Of a stretch of 64,000 bases of DNA, positions 25,338-33,750 are shown one piece after another. Source of the stretch: Lichenibacterium ramalinae (GTDB taxonomy: Bacteria; Pseudomonadota; Alphaproteobacteria; Rhizobiales; Beijerinckiaceae); assembly GCF_004137085.1 (NCBI RefSeq), contig NZ_QYBC01000018.1, positions 62,001 to 126,000 on the forward strand, written 5' to 3'. How positions within the stretch are numbered: the stretch's first letter is position 1; each line of letters opens with the position of its first letter. The notes beneath the pieces were generated by a model. It did not search any database, was not told where the DNA came from, and was given only the letters and a program-made list of their open reading frames with translations. A program made the position numbers and the translations under genes.

Positions 25338-26273
25338 ATGAGCACGGGAACGCAGGACTACGTCGGGGATGAGCGCAACGACGACGTGCTGGTGTCGGTG
25401 GACGGCGAGCTGGTGCACCGCGACCGAGCGATGGTGTCGGTCTTCGATTCGGGCTTCGTGCTCGGCGACGGCGTGTGGGAGGGGCTGCGGCTGATCCGGG
25501 GCCGCATCGCCTTCCTGGACGCCCACCTCGACCGGCTCTACGACGGCGCCCGCATGCTGATGATCGACATCGGCCTGACGCGCGAGGCGCTGGTGGCGCG
25601 GCTCTTCGGCTGCCTCGATGCTAACGGCATGGAGGATGGCGTCCACATCCGGCTCATGGTGACGCGGGGCAAGAAGCGCTCGCCCTACCAGGACCCGCGC
25701 CTGACGATCGGCGCCGCCACGGTCGTCATCGTGCCGGAATGGAAGCAGCCCAAGCCCGACGTCTATCGGCGCGGCATCACGCTCTTCACCGCCCACGTCC
25801 GCCGCACCGGCCCGGCCGACCAGGACCCGAAGCTCAACTCCCATTCCAAGATCAACGATATCCTGGCCTGCATCCAGGCCACGGCGGCCGGGGCCGACGA
25901 GGCCCTGATGCTCGACGACCGCGGCTTCGTGGCGACCTGCAACTCGACGCATTTCTTCATCGTGCGCAAGGGCGAGCTGTGGACCTCGGGTGGTGGCTTC
26001 TGCCTGCGCGGCATCACCCGCGACGCCGTGATCCGGGCGGCCCGCGCGGCCGGCGTGCCGGTCTTCGAGCGCGACTTCTCGCTCTTCGACGTCTATGCGG
26101 CCGACGAAGCCTTCGTCACCGGCACCTTCGCGGGCCTGACGCCGGTCTCGACCGTCGACGGCCGCGCGCTTCCGGCGCTGGGCGACCCCGATGACCTGTC
26201 GGGCCCGGTGACGCGGCGCCTGCGCGAGCATTACTTCGCGCTGCGCGAGGCCGAGGCCGGGGGCCGGGCGTGA
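25338..26273 (+). CDS. Class IV PLP-dependent aminotransferase (BCAT / D-amino acid transaminase type)
   Basis: 311 residues. Fold-type IV motifs: VFDSGFVLGDGVWEGLR, PKLNSHSKINDILACIQA (the Lys of SKIND is the PLP Schiff-base residue), DEALMLDDRGFVATCNSTHFF and EAFVTGTFAGLTPVSTVDGR. It transfers amino groups between branched-chain or related amino acids and 2-oxo acids in the cytosol. The stop overlaps the next gene by GTGA, so the two are co-translated. Exact substrate (L-branched-chain or D-amino acid) cannot be decided. Confidence 0.88.
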   Translation: MSTGTQDYVGDERNDDVLVSVDGELVHRDRAMVSVFDSGFVLGDGVWEGLRLIRGRIAFLDAHLDRLYDGARMLMIDIGLTREALVARLFGCLDANGMEDGVHIRLMVTRGKKRSPYQDPRLTIGAATVVIVPEWKQPKPDVYRRGITLFTAHVRRTGPADQDPKLNSHSKINDILACIQATAAGADEALMLDDRGFVATCNSTHFFIVRKGELWTSGGGFCLRGITRDAVIRAARAAGVPVFERDFSLFDVYAADEAFVTGTFAGLTPVSTVDGRALPALGDPDDLSGPVTRRLREHYFALREAEAGGRA

Positions 26274-27031
26274 CGCCGGCGCCGGAAGCCGCCATGCGCA
26301 TCGCCATGTGGTCGGGCCCGCGCAACATTTCCACCGCTATGATGCGCGCCTTCGGCAACCGCCGCGACTGCGCCGTGTCGGACGAGCCCTTCTACGCCGC
26401 CTATCTCGATGCGACGGGCCTCGTCCACCCGCAGCGCGACGACATCCTGGCGAGCCAGCCGCGCGACTGGCGGGCCGTGGTGGCCCGCGTCACCGGCCCG
26501 GCCCCGGGCGGGCGTCCGGTCTGGTACCAGAAGCACATGACCCACCACATGCTGCCGGGCTTCGGGCGGGACTGGATCGACGGCGTCGCCAACGCCTTCC
26601 TGATCCGGTCGCCCGAGGCCGTGCTGCTGTCCTACGTCGAGAAGCGCGCCGAGGTGACGCTGGCCGATATCGGGCTGCCGCAGCAGGCGGACCTCTTCGA
26701 CCGCGTCGCCGACCGCCTCGGCCGGGCGCCGCCCGTGGTGGATTCGCGCGACGTCCTGTCGGATCCCGCCGGCACGCTCGCCGCCCTCTGCGTCGGGCTT
26801 GGCCTCGCCTTCGACCCCGCCATGCTGTCCTGGCCCGCCGGCCGCCGGGACACGGACGGCGTCTGGGCGCCCTCCTGGTACGACAGCGTCGAGCGCTCCA
26901 CGGGCTTCGCCCCGCCGCGGCCCGAGCGCGGCTTCGACGACCTGCCCGACGCCCTGAAGCCCCTCGCCGCGGCGGGGCGGCCCCTCTACGAGCGGCTGGA
27001 ACGGCACAGGCTGGGCGCGACCGGCGGCTGA
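26270..27031 (+). CDS. Sulfotransferase-like P-loop protein
   Basis: 253 residues from GTG 26270 overlapping the aminotransferase stop; ATG 26294 is an alternative. The N-terminus MWSGPRNISTAMMRAFGNR matches the phosphate-binding loop of sulfotransferase-like proteins, and VWYQKHMTHHML plus FLIRSPEAVLLSY correspond to later conserved blocks of that group. Database neighbours of this type are often labelled 'branched-chain amino acid aminotransferase' only because they sit next to one. Whether it transfers sulfate is unproven. The coupling suggests action on the same metabolite. Confidence 0.7.
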   Translation: MTPAPEAAMRIAMWSGPRNISTAMMRAFGNRRDCAVSDEPFYAAYLDATGLVHPQRDDILASQPRDWRAVVARVTGPAPGGRPVWYQKHMTHHMLPGFGRDWIDGVANAFLIRSPEAVLLSYVEKRAEVTLADIGLPQQADLFDRVADRLGRAPPVVDSRDVLSDPAGTLAALCVGLGLAFDPAMLSWPAGRRDTDGVWAPSWYDSVERSTGFAPPRPERGFDDLPDALKPLAAAGRPLYERLERHRLGATGG

Positions 27032-27145
27032 GTCCCCCGTCGGCGACCTGTCCGGCGACCTCGGCTCGCAGGACGGGCCGCGCGGGACGGCGGGAAAGCG
27101 CGTAGAAGCACGGCTCCTCCCTTCCGAGCCGCCCGGACCCCCACC

Positions 27146-28732
27146 ATGGACGAGACCGAAACCTTCGCCGTCGCCGGCCTCGCCGCGCCCCACGCGCTCG
27201 CCGCCGCGGCGGGGCGCGACGTGCTGGTCGAGGGCGGCAGCGTGGTCGAGGCCGCCATCGCGGCGGCCGCCGTCAGTGCCGTCGTGGTGCCGGCGCGCAA
27301 CGGGCTCGGCGGCGACGCGCTCTGGCTGATCCGCGAACCCGGACCGCGCGGCCGCACCCGGGTGCTCGACGGGCGCGGTCGCGTGGCGGCGGCGGCGCGC
27401 CTGTCCTTCTACCGGGAGCGGGGCTTCGAGGCCGTGCCGCGCCATGGCGCCGAGGCCGTGGCCGCCGCGCCCGGCACCGTCGCGGCCTGGGCCGAGGCCC
27501 ATGCCTTCTCGACGGCCACGGGCGGCCGCCTGCCGCTGTCGCGCCTGCTCGCCCCCGCCGCCGCCGCCGCCCGCCAGGGTTGGGACCTCTCCGTCCGGGA
27601 TGCCGAGGCCCTGTCGGCGGCGGCACCGGTCCTGTCCGCCGTGCCGGCTTTCGCCCCGGCCTTCCTGGCCGACGGCAAGGCGCCCGAGGCCGGGAGCCGG
27701 AGCGGCAATGTCGCCCTCGCCGCCACGCTCGACCATCTCGGCGCGGCGGGGCTCGACGACGCCTACCGCGGCGATGTCGGCCGCGAACTCGCCGTGGACC
27801 TCGCCGCCCTGTCGAGCCCGCTCGGCCGGGCCGATCTCCGGGCCGTGGAGGTGCGCTGGCGCGACGCGCTCGACCTCGACCTCGGCCGCCACGAGCTGAC
27901 GGTGCCGCCGACGCGGTCCGGCCTCTGGGCGGCGGTGGCGCTCGGCCTCTTCGCCGGCCTCGGCGCCGACGGTTTCGCGGCCGAGAAGCGCGACGGGTTC
28001 CCCCACTGGCACGGCACGGTCGAGAGCCTGCGCGCCGCCGCCGCCATGATCGATGCCGAGGATGCGGGAGGCCGCGACCCCGCGGGCCTGCTCGACGCCG
28101 AGCGCCTCGCCCGGGCCAGCCTGGCGCTGGACCGCGAGCGCGCCCGCCGCGTGGCGCCGCCCGTCGCGCCGCCGCTCGACGAGGCGGCGGTGTGGATCGG
28201 CGTGGTGGACCGCGACGGTGCCGCGGTGTCGCTGGTCCAGACGCTCGGCGGCGCTTACGGCTCGGGCGTGGTCTCGGGCCGCACCGGCATCCTCATGGGC
28301 AACCGCGCCGCCGCCCTGGCGATCGACCCCGACCTCGGCCCGGTGCTGCGCCCCGGCCGCCGCGTCCCGCTCCGCTCCTTGCCCGCGCTGGCGACGTCGC
28401 CGCGGGACGGGCGGGTCGCGGCACTCGGGGCGGAGGGGGACGGCGCGCCCGTCCTGCTCGTGCAACTGGCAGCCCTGTTGCTGCGGGGCGACGGCCTCGG
28501 CCCGGCGGCGGCGATGCCGCGGGTCGCGCTCGGCGCCGTGCCGGGAGAGGGCGACGCCGCCGTGCTCTTCGACGACGAGCGTCCGCCCGGCCCGGTCGCG
28601 CGGCTGCGCTCGGCCGGGCACGCCATGGTGCCGGTCGCGGCGTCCGGGATCGGGGCGTGCGGCGCCGTGCTGCGCGAGCCGACGGGGCGCGTCGCGGCGG
28701 CGTGGGACGATGGTGCCGTCTCGGGGATCTGA
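27146..28732 (+). CDS. Gamma-glutamyltransferase-family protein lacking the catalytic Thr
   Basis: 528 residues, Ntn-hydrolase GGT family: NGLGGDALWLI (normally NxGGG/GxGGD), then the small-subunit start EAAVWIGVVDRDGAAVSLVQ and GSGVVSGRTGILMGNR. In active enzymes the residue aligned with A348 is Thr, which performs self-cleavage and acts as nucleophile (TTHYSVVD in E. coli, T-V-Y in relatives). Here it is Ala, so neither maturation nor transfer is expected. No signal peptide is visible. It may be an inactive paralogue, a binding protein, or misaligned by eye. No operon partner; 114 bp from the sulfotransferase-like gene. Confidence 0.75.
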   Translation: MDETETFAVAGLAAPHALAAAAGRDVLVEGGSVVEAAIAAAAVSAVVVPARNGLGGDALWLIREPGPRGRTRVLDGRGRVAAAARLSFYRERGFEAVPRHGAEAVAAAPGTVAAWAEAHAFSTATGGRLPLSRLLAPAAAAARQGWDLSVRDAEALSAAAPVLSAVPAFAPAFLADGKAPEAGSRSGNVALAATLDHLGAAGLDDAYRGDVGRELAVDLAALSSPLGRADLRAVEVRWRDALDLDLGRHELTVPPTRSGLWAAVALGLFAGLGADGFAAEKRDGFPHWHGTVESLRAAAAMIDAEDAGGRDPAGLLDAERLARASLALDRERARRVAPPVAPPLDEAAVWIGVVDRDGAAVSLVQTLGGAYGSGVVSGRTGILMGNRAAALAIDPDLGPVLRPGRRVPLRSLPALATSPRDGRVAALGAEGDGAPVLLVQLAALLLRGDGLGPAAAMPRVALGAVPGEGDAAVLFDDERPPGPVARLRSAGHAMVPVAASGIGACGAVLREPTGRVAAAWDDGAVSGI

Positions 28733-28961
28733 AGCGGACCCGGCAGCCCGCGTCAGGCCCTGGCGGGACCGACGAACACGTCCCGACCGTGGGACGACGG
28801 GACGCTCGGGATCGACACCATGGGCAGGCCTCGATCAGCCCATCCTCGAAGGGCCGGCGGCGTCGGGGAGCCGGGCCGCCGTGAGGACGTGCGGAACAAC
28901 ATCCCGCGCCGTGGACGTCGCGTGCACGGCGCCTCCCGGGCGACGGTTCACGACGGATCGA

Positions 28962-29309
28962 TCAGGAAACGACCGCCTCCGACGAGGCATCCTCAAGCAG
29001 GTCGGAGAAGCTCCTGATCGTCACGGCATGATCGGGAAAGCGCGCCACGATCTCCAACTCGCCCCCTATCGCCTCGATGAACCGGCGCAGGGTGGTCACG
29101 TAGAGGTCTGCTCGCTGTTCGATCGTGACGGCGGCCGCTCGCTCGATCTGCAGGATCTGCGCGATCTCGAGCTGTGACAGTTCCATGGCACGACGAACCT
29201 CGGCGATGTCCATGTCCTCGTCGAGGCGACGGGCTTCGGCTTCGGCCTTGCCCCGGGCTTCGGGAGACATGCCGGCTCGAAGTTCCGCGTAGCGACGCCT
29301 CCCGGTCAT
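28962..29309 (-). CDS. HigA-like XRE antitoxin
   Basis: 115 residues. The helix-turn-helix lies at about 38-80 (VRRAMELSQLEIAQILQIERAAAV), followed by the family tail ADLYVTTLRRFIEAIGGELEIVARFPD typical of antitoxins paired with Gp49-like HigB toxins. AAGGAGA lies upstream of the ATG inside the toxin gene. It lies almost entirely within the toxin reading frame in another phase. Expected to bind and neutralise the toxin and repress the pair. Confidence 0.85.
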   Translation of the reverse strand: MTGRRRYAELRAGMSPEARGKAEAEARRLDEDMDIAEVRRAMELSQLEIAQILQIERAAAVTIEQRADLYVTTLRRFIEAIGGELEIVARFPDHAVTIRSFSDLLEDASSEAVVS

Positions 29310-29664
29310 CCCGTCTCTCCTTCTGGATCTCGAGCAAATGGGTATCGTAGAGCGTGTCGGCGACCGGGATCATACGCTCGTAGAAACGCCCGTCGCCCGT
29401 CTTGTCACCACCGATCAGCAGGATGGCCGTCCGACGGGGATCGAAAGCATAGAACACACGCAACGGCTTCCCGGCGACTTGGACGCGGAGTTCGCGGAGG
29501 CGCGGATGGCGAGAGCCCGCGACGCCACTTGAATACGGAAAGGGCAGATTGGGCCCGCGTTGTTCCAGCTTCCGGACGTGGGCGTCGACGCCGGTCTGCT
29601 CGCCTTCGGCGAGCGAAGCCCACCAGTTACCGAACTCGTCGGTGTATTCGATCTCCCAACCCAT
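28993..29664 (-). CDS. Gp49/HigB-like RelE-superfamily toxin with out-of-frame C-terminal extension
   Basis: Residues 1 to about 118 are a phage Gp49-like/HigB toxin: MGWEIEYTDEFGNWWASL, GSRHPRLRELRV, RVFYAFDPRRTAILLIGGDK and GRFYERMIPVADTLYDTHL. Homologues stop just before the antitoxin. Here no stop occurs: the frame runs 105 more codons through the antitoxin gene in another phase to TGA at 28993, giving 223 residues with an Arg/Ser/Asp/His-rich tail unlike any domain. This could be a frameshift near 29310, a stop lost by mutation, or a real overlap. The toxin would cleave mRNA on ribosomes. The upstream LysR gene is 67 bp away in the same direction. Confidence 0.78.
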   Translation of the reverse strand: MGWEIEYTDEFGNWWASLAEGEQTGVDAHVRKLEQRGPNLPFPYSSGVAGSRHPRLRELRVQVAGKPLRVFYAFDPRRTAILLIGGDKTGDGRFYERMIPVADTLYDTHLLEIQKERRDDREASLRGTSSRHVSRSPGQGRSRSPSPRRGHGHRRGSSCHGTVTARDRADPADRASGRRHDRTASRPLRDHPAPVHRGDRGRVGDRGALSRSCRDDQELLRPA

Positions 29665-29731
29665 GCAGCCACTATCGTCGGTCGATGATGTCCCTGCAAG
29701 CGTCGCCTGCACAGGTCCATGCAAGCCGCCC

Positions 29732-30610
29732 TCACGCCGCCTCGCGTAGCCCCGCGCCGCTCGGCAGCAGGCTGGCCCTGACGATGTCGCAGAGGGCGGC
29801 GGCATTGTCGGAGCGGCCGGCGGGCGCGCGGAGCAGGCCGAGCCGGACGGCTGGAAGGTTCGGCAGGCCCGATTCCGGCCCCAGCAGCCGCTGCGTGGCG
29901 GAATCCACCACGACAGCGGGCAGCACCGTCACGGCCTGTCCGCTGCGCACGACGGGCGCGATGGCGGCGTAATTGGTCGACATCAGGAACATGCGCGACG
30001 CGATGCCGGCCTGGCCCAGCGCTTCCACCGCCACCTGCCGCCAGGCGCAGCTCGGCGTCGACAGCGCCAGCGGCAGCGGCCGCTGCTCCTCGACGGCGCC
30101 GGCCCGAAGCCCCGCCACCCAGCACAGCGGCTCCTCGCGCAGGATCTCGACGCCGTGGATCTCGTCGCAATCCGTCACGATGCCGACGTCGATCTCGCCG
30201 TTGCGCACCCGCTCGGCGACCTCGGTGCTGGGGTGGCACAGGACCGACATCTCGACCTGCGGGTGGCGGCTGGTGAACCGCCCCACGATGTCGGGCAGGA
30301 AGAGTTCGGCATAGTCGTCCGGGATGCCGAGGACGACACGCCCGCTCAGCCCCGTGGCGGTCAGGTCGGCGAGGGCGGCGGCCTCCACCTGCAGCATGCG
30401 CCGGGCATGTTCGACGAGGCGCTCGCCGTCGGCGGACAGGCGGGTGCCGCGGCCGTGCTTGACGAAGAGCGGCCGGTCGAGCCGCTCCTCCAAGCGCCGC
30501 ACGTGCATCGAGACGGCGCTCTGCGTCTTGTTCACCCGGTCGGCCGCGCGCGTGAAGCTGCCGGTGTCGACGATGGCCAGGAAGGAGCGGAGCTGATCGG
30601 TGTCGAGCAT
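29732..30610 (-). CDS. LysR-family transcriptional regulator (LrhA-like)
   Basis: 292 residues from ATG 30610 (TTG 30622 is in frame just upstream). The N-terminal winged HTH is LDTDQLRSFLAIVDTGSFTRAADRVNKTQSAVSMHVRRLE; the C-terminal effector domain starts near residue 90 (LSGRVVLGIPDDYAELFLPDIV). The sequence resembles the LrhA/HexA/PecT group that controls motility and surface traits. It is divergent from a DUF1127 gene, a pairing I recall as common in Hyphomicrobiales. A 21-bp dyad in the spacer is the likely autoregulatory site. Confidence 0.88.
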   Translation of the reverse strand: MLDTDQLRSFLAIVDTGSFTRAADRVNKTQSAVSMHVRRLEERLDRPLFVKHGRGTRLSADGERLVEHARRMLQVEAAALADLTATGLSGRVVLGIPDDYAELFLPDIVGRFTSRHPQVEMSVLCHPSTEVAERVRNGEIDVGIVTDCDEIHGVEILREEPLCWVAGLRAGAVEEQRPLPLALSTPSCAWRQVAVEALGQAGIASRMFLMSTNYAAIAPVVRSGQAVTVLPAVVVDSATQRLLGPESGLPNLPAVRLGLLRAPAGRSDNAAALCDIVRASLLPSGAGLREAA

Positions 30611-30632
30611 GATCGATCCCAAAACGCGATCG

Positions 30633-30653
30633 AACGCATGAAAAGCATTCGTT
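30633..30653. promoter_or_regulatory. LysR-type dyad AACGCATG-N5-CATTCGTT
   Basis: Eight-bp arms matching at 7 of 8 positions around AAAAG, 22 bp upstream of the LysR ATG and within the LysR/DUF1127 divergent spacer (30611-30727). Size and position fit a LysR-family recognition site controlling both genes. Confidence 0.5.
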
Positions 30654-30727
30654 GGACCTATGAGTGCTCCCGGCCCAGTCTCCCGTCAAGGGCGACCGCC
30701 GCGGTCGCCCGCATCGAGGGTCCCGCC

Positions 30728-31012
30728 ATGCTGCTGATGATCCACAAGCCCCGCGCCACCACCGCCGAGCGTGCCCTGGCCGGCCTGTCCCGTGCAGCCT
30801 CCGCGCTGTTGGCGGGGATCGATGCCGTCGTGATGTGGCCGTTCCGGGCGGCCGAGAACCGCCGCGTGATCGAGACGCTCGGCGCCATGAGCGACCACGA
30901 CCTGCGCGACATTGGCCTGACGCGCCACGACCTGCGCGACTCGCTGGCGCTGCCGCCGACCTCCGACGCCGGCACCTTCCTGGCCGCCCGCCGGAGCGCC
31001 CGAAGGCGGTGA
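30728..31012 (+). CDS. Small DUF1127 protein
   Basis: 94 residues from ATG 30728. The C-terminal half carries the DUF1127 pattern RRVIETLGAMSDHDLRDIGLTRHDL, where the Arg-Asp-Ile-Gly-Leu core is diagnostic. DUF1127 proteins are short, Arg-rich regulators; some alphaproteobacterial ones affect phosphate/carbon metabolism and RNA turnover. The N-terminal 45 residues are longer than in minimal members. It is divergent from the LysR gene, probably its target. Confidence 0.85.
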   Translation: MLLMIHKPRATTAERALAGLSRAASALLAGIDAVVMWPFRAAENRRVIETLGAMSDHDLRDIGLTRHDLRDSLALPPTSDAGTFLAARRSARRR

Positions 31013-31091
31013 AGGACTTTGCTTAACGGCATGCAATTTGCGAGCTTCGGGGCGTCGGCCGCATCGGCGGCGTCCCCCGGAGCTCCCCGTC

Positions 31092-31775
31092 TTGCTCGTA
31101 CTCTTCGGTATCCCGATCCTGGTGATCGGTTTCGTGATCGGCTTGAACCCGCTGCTCGTCGTCGCCATCGCCGGCACGGCGACGGGGCTGCTCGCGGGGC
31201 TCGACCCGCTCGCGATCCTGTCGGCCTTCGGCAAGGCCTTCGTGCAGAACCGCTACATCGGCATCGTGTGGCTCGTCGTGCCGGTGATCGGCCTGCTCGA
31301 GCGCTGCGGCCTGCGTGAACGGGCCCAGATCCTGATCGCGCGCGTCCACGCCGCCACCACGGGCCGCGTTCTGCTCATCTACCTCGTGATCCGCCAGCTT
31401 TCGGCGGCGCTGGGCCTCACCTCGCTCGGCGGCCACGCCCAGATGGTGCGGCCCCTCATCGCCCCCATGGCCGAGGGCGCCGAGGAGCGCCACGGCCCGC
31501 TGACGGACGACACCCGCGCCCTCATCCGCGCCCATGCGGCGGCGGTCGACAACATCGGGGTGTTCTTCGGCGAGGACGTGTTCATCGCCATCGGCTCCAT
31601 CCTGCTCATCAAGGCCTTCCTGGGGGACAACGGCATCCAGGTGCAGCCCCTCGACCTCGCCGTCTGGGCCATCCCCACCGCGGTCCTGGCCTTCGCCGTC
31701 CACGGCACGCGGCTCTACCTGCTCGACCGGCGCCTCGCCCGCGCCCGCGGCACGGCGCCCGGGATGTCGGCATGA
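31092..31775 (+). CDS. DUF969 family membrane protein
   Basis: 227 residues with about six membrane helices: LVLFGIPILVIGFVIGLNPLL, VVAIAGTATGLLAG, RYIGIVWLVVPVIGLLERCGL. The family start (LVLLGIPILV...) points to TTG 31092, with CGGAG about 10 bases upstream; an ATG at 31038 would add 18 Arg/Pro-rich residues. It overlaps the DUF979 gene by ATGA. DUF969 and DUF979 occur as a pair and probably form one transporter, often near peptidase genes. The substrate is unknown. Confidence 0.8.
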   Translation: MLVLFGIPILVIGFVIGLNPLLVVAIAGTATGLLAGLDPLAILSAFGKAFVQNRYIGIVWLVVPVIGLLERCGLRERAQILIARVHAATTGRVLLIYLVIRQLSAALGLTSLGGHAQMVRPLIAPMAEGAEERHGPLTDDTRALIRAHAAAVDNIGVFFGEDVFIAIGSILLIKAFLGDNGIQVQPLDLAVWAIPTAVLAFAVHGTRLYLLDRRLARARGTAPGMSA

Positions 31776-32731
31776 TCGGGCTCGACGCCGTCTATATCCT
31801 CGCCGGGCTGATGTTCGGCGCCTTCGCGCTCCAGCATGCGCTCGACGCCGCGGCGCCGCGGCGCTGGGCCAACACGGCCTTCTGGGGCGCCTATGCGGCG
31901 ACCTTCCTGTTCGGCTCGGCCCTGCCCGATGCCGTGAGCGGGCTGCTGGTGCTCCTCATGGTGGTGCTGGCGGGCCTCGGGCGGATCGGCGGCGCCAGGG
32001 CCACGGCCGGCACGCCCGAGGAGCGGCGGGCGGGGGCGCTGCGCTTCGGCGACCGGCTCTTCGTGCCGGCCCTGGTCATCCCGGCGGTGGCGCTGCTCGG
32101 CACGCTGTTCCTGAAGGACGCGACGCTCGGCGGCCGTCCCCTCATCGACCCCAAGCAGGTGACACTGGTGTCGCTGGGCCTCGGCGTCATCGCGGCGCTC
32201 GCCGTCGCCTATGCGCTGCTGCGCCCGCGCCTCGCCGCGCCGCTGACGGAGGGGCGACGGCTCATCGACGCCGTGGGCTGGGCCGCGGTGCTGCCGCAGC
32301 TGCTCGCCGCGCTCGGGGCGCTCTTCCTCGTGGCCGGCGTCGGCAAGGCGGTGGCGGAGGTCGTCACCCATGCCATCCCGCTCGACAACCGCTTCGTGCT
32401 GGTCGCCGCCTATACGGTCGGCATGGCGCTGTTCACGGTGGTGATGGGCAACGCCTTCGCGGCCTTCCCGGTGATGACGGCCGGCATCGGCCTGCCGCTC
32501 ATCGTCAACGTCATGCATGGCGACCCGATCGTGATGTCGGCCATCGGCATGCTGTCGGGCTTCTGCGGCACGCTGATGACCCCCATGGCGGCCAATTTCA
32601 ACATCGTGCCGGCGGCCCTCCTGGAACTGCCGGACCGGAACGGCGTCATCAAGGTGCAGATCCCCACCGGGCTGATCCTGCTCGGCTGCAACACGCTGCT
32701 GATGTATTGGCTGGTGTTCAGGGGAGCGTGA
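31772..32731 (+). CDS. DUF979 family membrane protein
   Basis: 319 residues, about nine membrane helices. ATG 31772 overlaps the DUF969 stop. Conserved stretches include DNRFVLVAAYTVGMALFTVVMGNAFAAFPV and GFCGTLMTPMAANFNIVPAALLE, which contain the Gly/Pro/Asn-rich breaks expected in a transport path. It is the partner of the preceding gene. A DUF2891 gene follows 5 bp later. Confidence 0.85.
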   Translation: MIGLDAVYILAGLMFGAFALQHALDAAAPRRWANTAFWGAYAATFLFGSALPDAVSGLLVLLMVVLAGLGRIGGARATAGTPEERRAGALRFGDRLFVPALVIPAVALLGTLFLKDATLGGRPLIDPKQVTLVSLGLGVIAALAVAYALLRPRLAAPLTEGRRLIDAVGWAAVLPQLLAALGALFLVAGVGKAVAEVVTHAIPLDNRFVLVAAYTVGMALFTVVMGNAFAAFPVMTAGIGLPLIVNVMHGDPIVMSAIGMLSGFCGTLMTPMAANFNIVPAALLELPDRNGVIKVQIPTGLILLGCNTLLMYWLVFRGA

Positions 32732-32736
32732 GCGCG

Positions 32737-33747
32737 ATGCGACAGGTCCTCACGGAAACCCGGGCGGCGGACTTCGCCCGGATCGCCCTCGGGCACGTGG
32801 AGCGCGAGTTCCCCAACAAGCTTGACCACGTGCTCGACGGGCCGGGCGACGCCCGGACACCCTCCGAGCTGCACCCGGTCTTCTACGGGTCCTTCGACTG
32901 GCACAGCTGCGTCCACGGCTATTGGATGCTGGCGCGCCTGCTCGCCCGCTTCCCCGGCATGGCGCCGGCCGGTGAGATCCGGGCCCTGTTCGACCGGCAG
33001 TTCACGGCGCCCAAGCTCGCCGCCGAACTGGCCTATCTCGACCGGCCCACCTCCCGCGGCTTCGAGCGACCCTACGGCTGGGCCTGGCTGCTCAAGCTCG
33101 CGGCGGAACTGCGGCGGCTCGACGACGCGCGGGACGGCGGCTGGGGCGTGGCCGTGGCGCCGCTGGCCGAAGCCTTCGCCGACCGGTTCCTGGCCTTCCT
33201 GCCCAAGGCCACCTACCCGATCCGCACCGGCACCCATTCCAGCTTCGCCTTCGCCCTGGCGCTGGCGCGCGACTATGCGGTGGCGACCGGGGACGACGAA
33301 TTCCTGGGGCTGCTGTGGCAGAAGGCCGTCGACTGGTACGGCAACGACCGCGACTGCCAGGCCTGGGAGCCGGACGGCGACGCCTTCCTGTCGCCGGCGC
33401 TGATGGAGGCCGAGTGCATGCGGCGCCTGCTCCCCGAGGGGCAGTGGCGGCCCTGGTTCGACGCATTCCTGCCGGGGATCACCGCGCGCCGGCCCGAGAC
33501 TCTGTTCCGCCCCGCCGCCGTCAGCGACCGGTCGGACGGCAAGATCGCCCACCTCGACGGGCTGAACGTCAGCCGCGCCTGGTGCTGGCGCGGCCTCGCC
33601 TCCGGCCTGCCCGAGGGCGACCCGCGTCGGGCCGTCATGGAGGAGGCCGCCGACACCCATCTCGCGGCGGCGCTCGGCGAGGTCGCGGGCGACTACATGG
33701 GCGAGCATTGGCTGGCGAGCTTCGCCGTGCTGGCGCTGGATGGCTGA
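32737..33747 (+). CDS. DUF2891 family protein
   Basis: 336 residues from ATG 32737 (GTG 32728 overlaps the previous stop but sits too close to the GGGGAG site). Family blocks: REFPNKLDHVL, PVFYGSFDWHSCVHGYWMLARLL, TGTHSSFAFALALARDY, LSPALMEAECMRRLLP and HLDGLNVSRAWCWR. The helical, His/Asp/Trp-lined pattern resembles an alpha/alpha-toroid, so an enzyme acting on a carbohydrate- or peptide-like ligand is possible. No reaction is known to me. It is co-transcribed with the DUF969/DUF979 pair. Confidence 0.82.
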   Translation: MRQVLTETRAADFARIALGHVEREFPNKLDHVLDGPGDARTPSELHPVFYGSFDWHSCVHGYWMLARLLARFPGMAPAGEIRALFDRQFTAPKLAAELAYLDRPTSRGFERPYGWAWLLKLAAELRRLDDARDGGWGVAVAPLAEAFADRFLAFLPKATYPIRTGTHSSFAFALALARDYAVATGDDEFLGLLWQKAVDWYGNDRDCQAWEPDGDAFLSPALMEAECMRRLLPEGQWRPWFDAFLPGITARRPETLFRPAAVSDRSDGKIAHLDGLNVSRAWCWRGLASGLPEGDPRRAVMEEAADTHLAAALGEVAGDYMGEHWLASFAVLALDG

Positions 33748-33750
33748 CGG

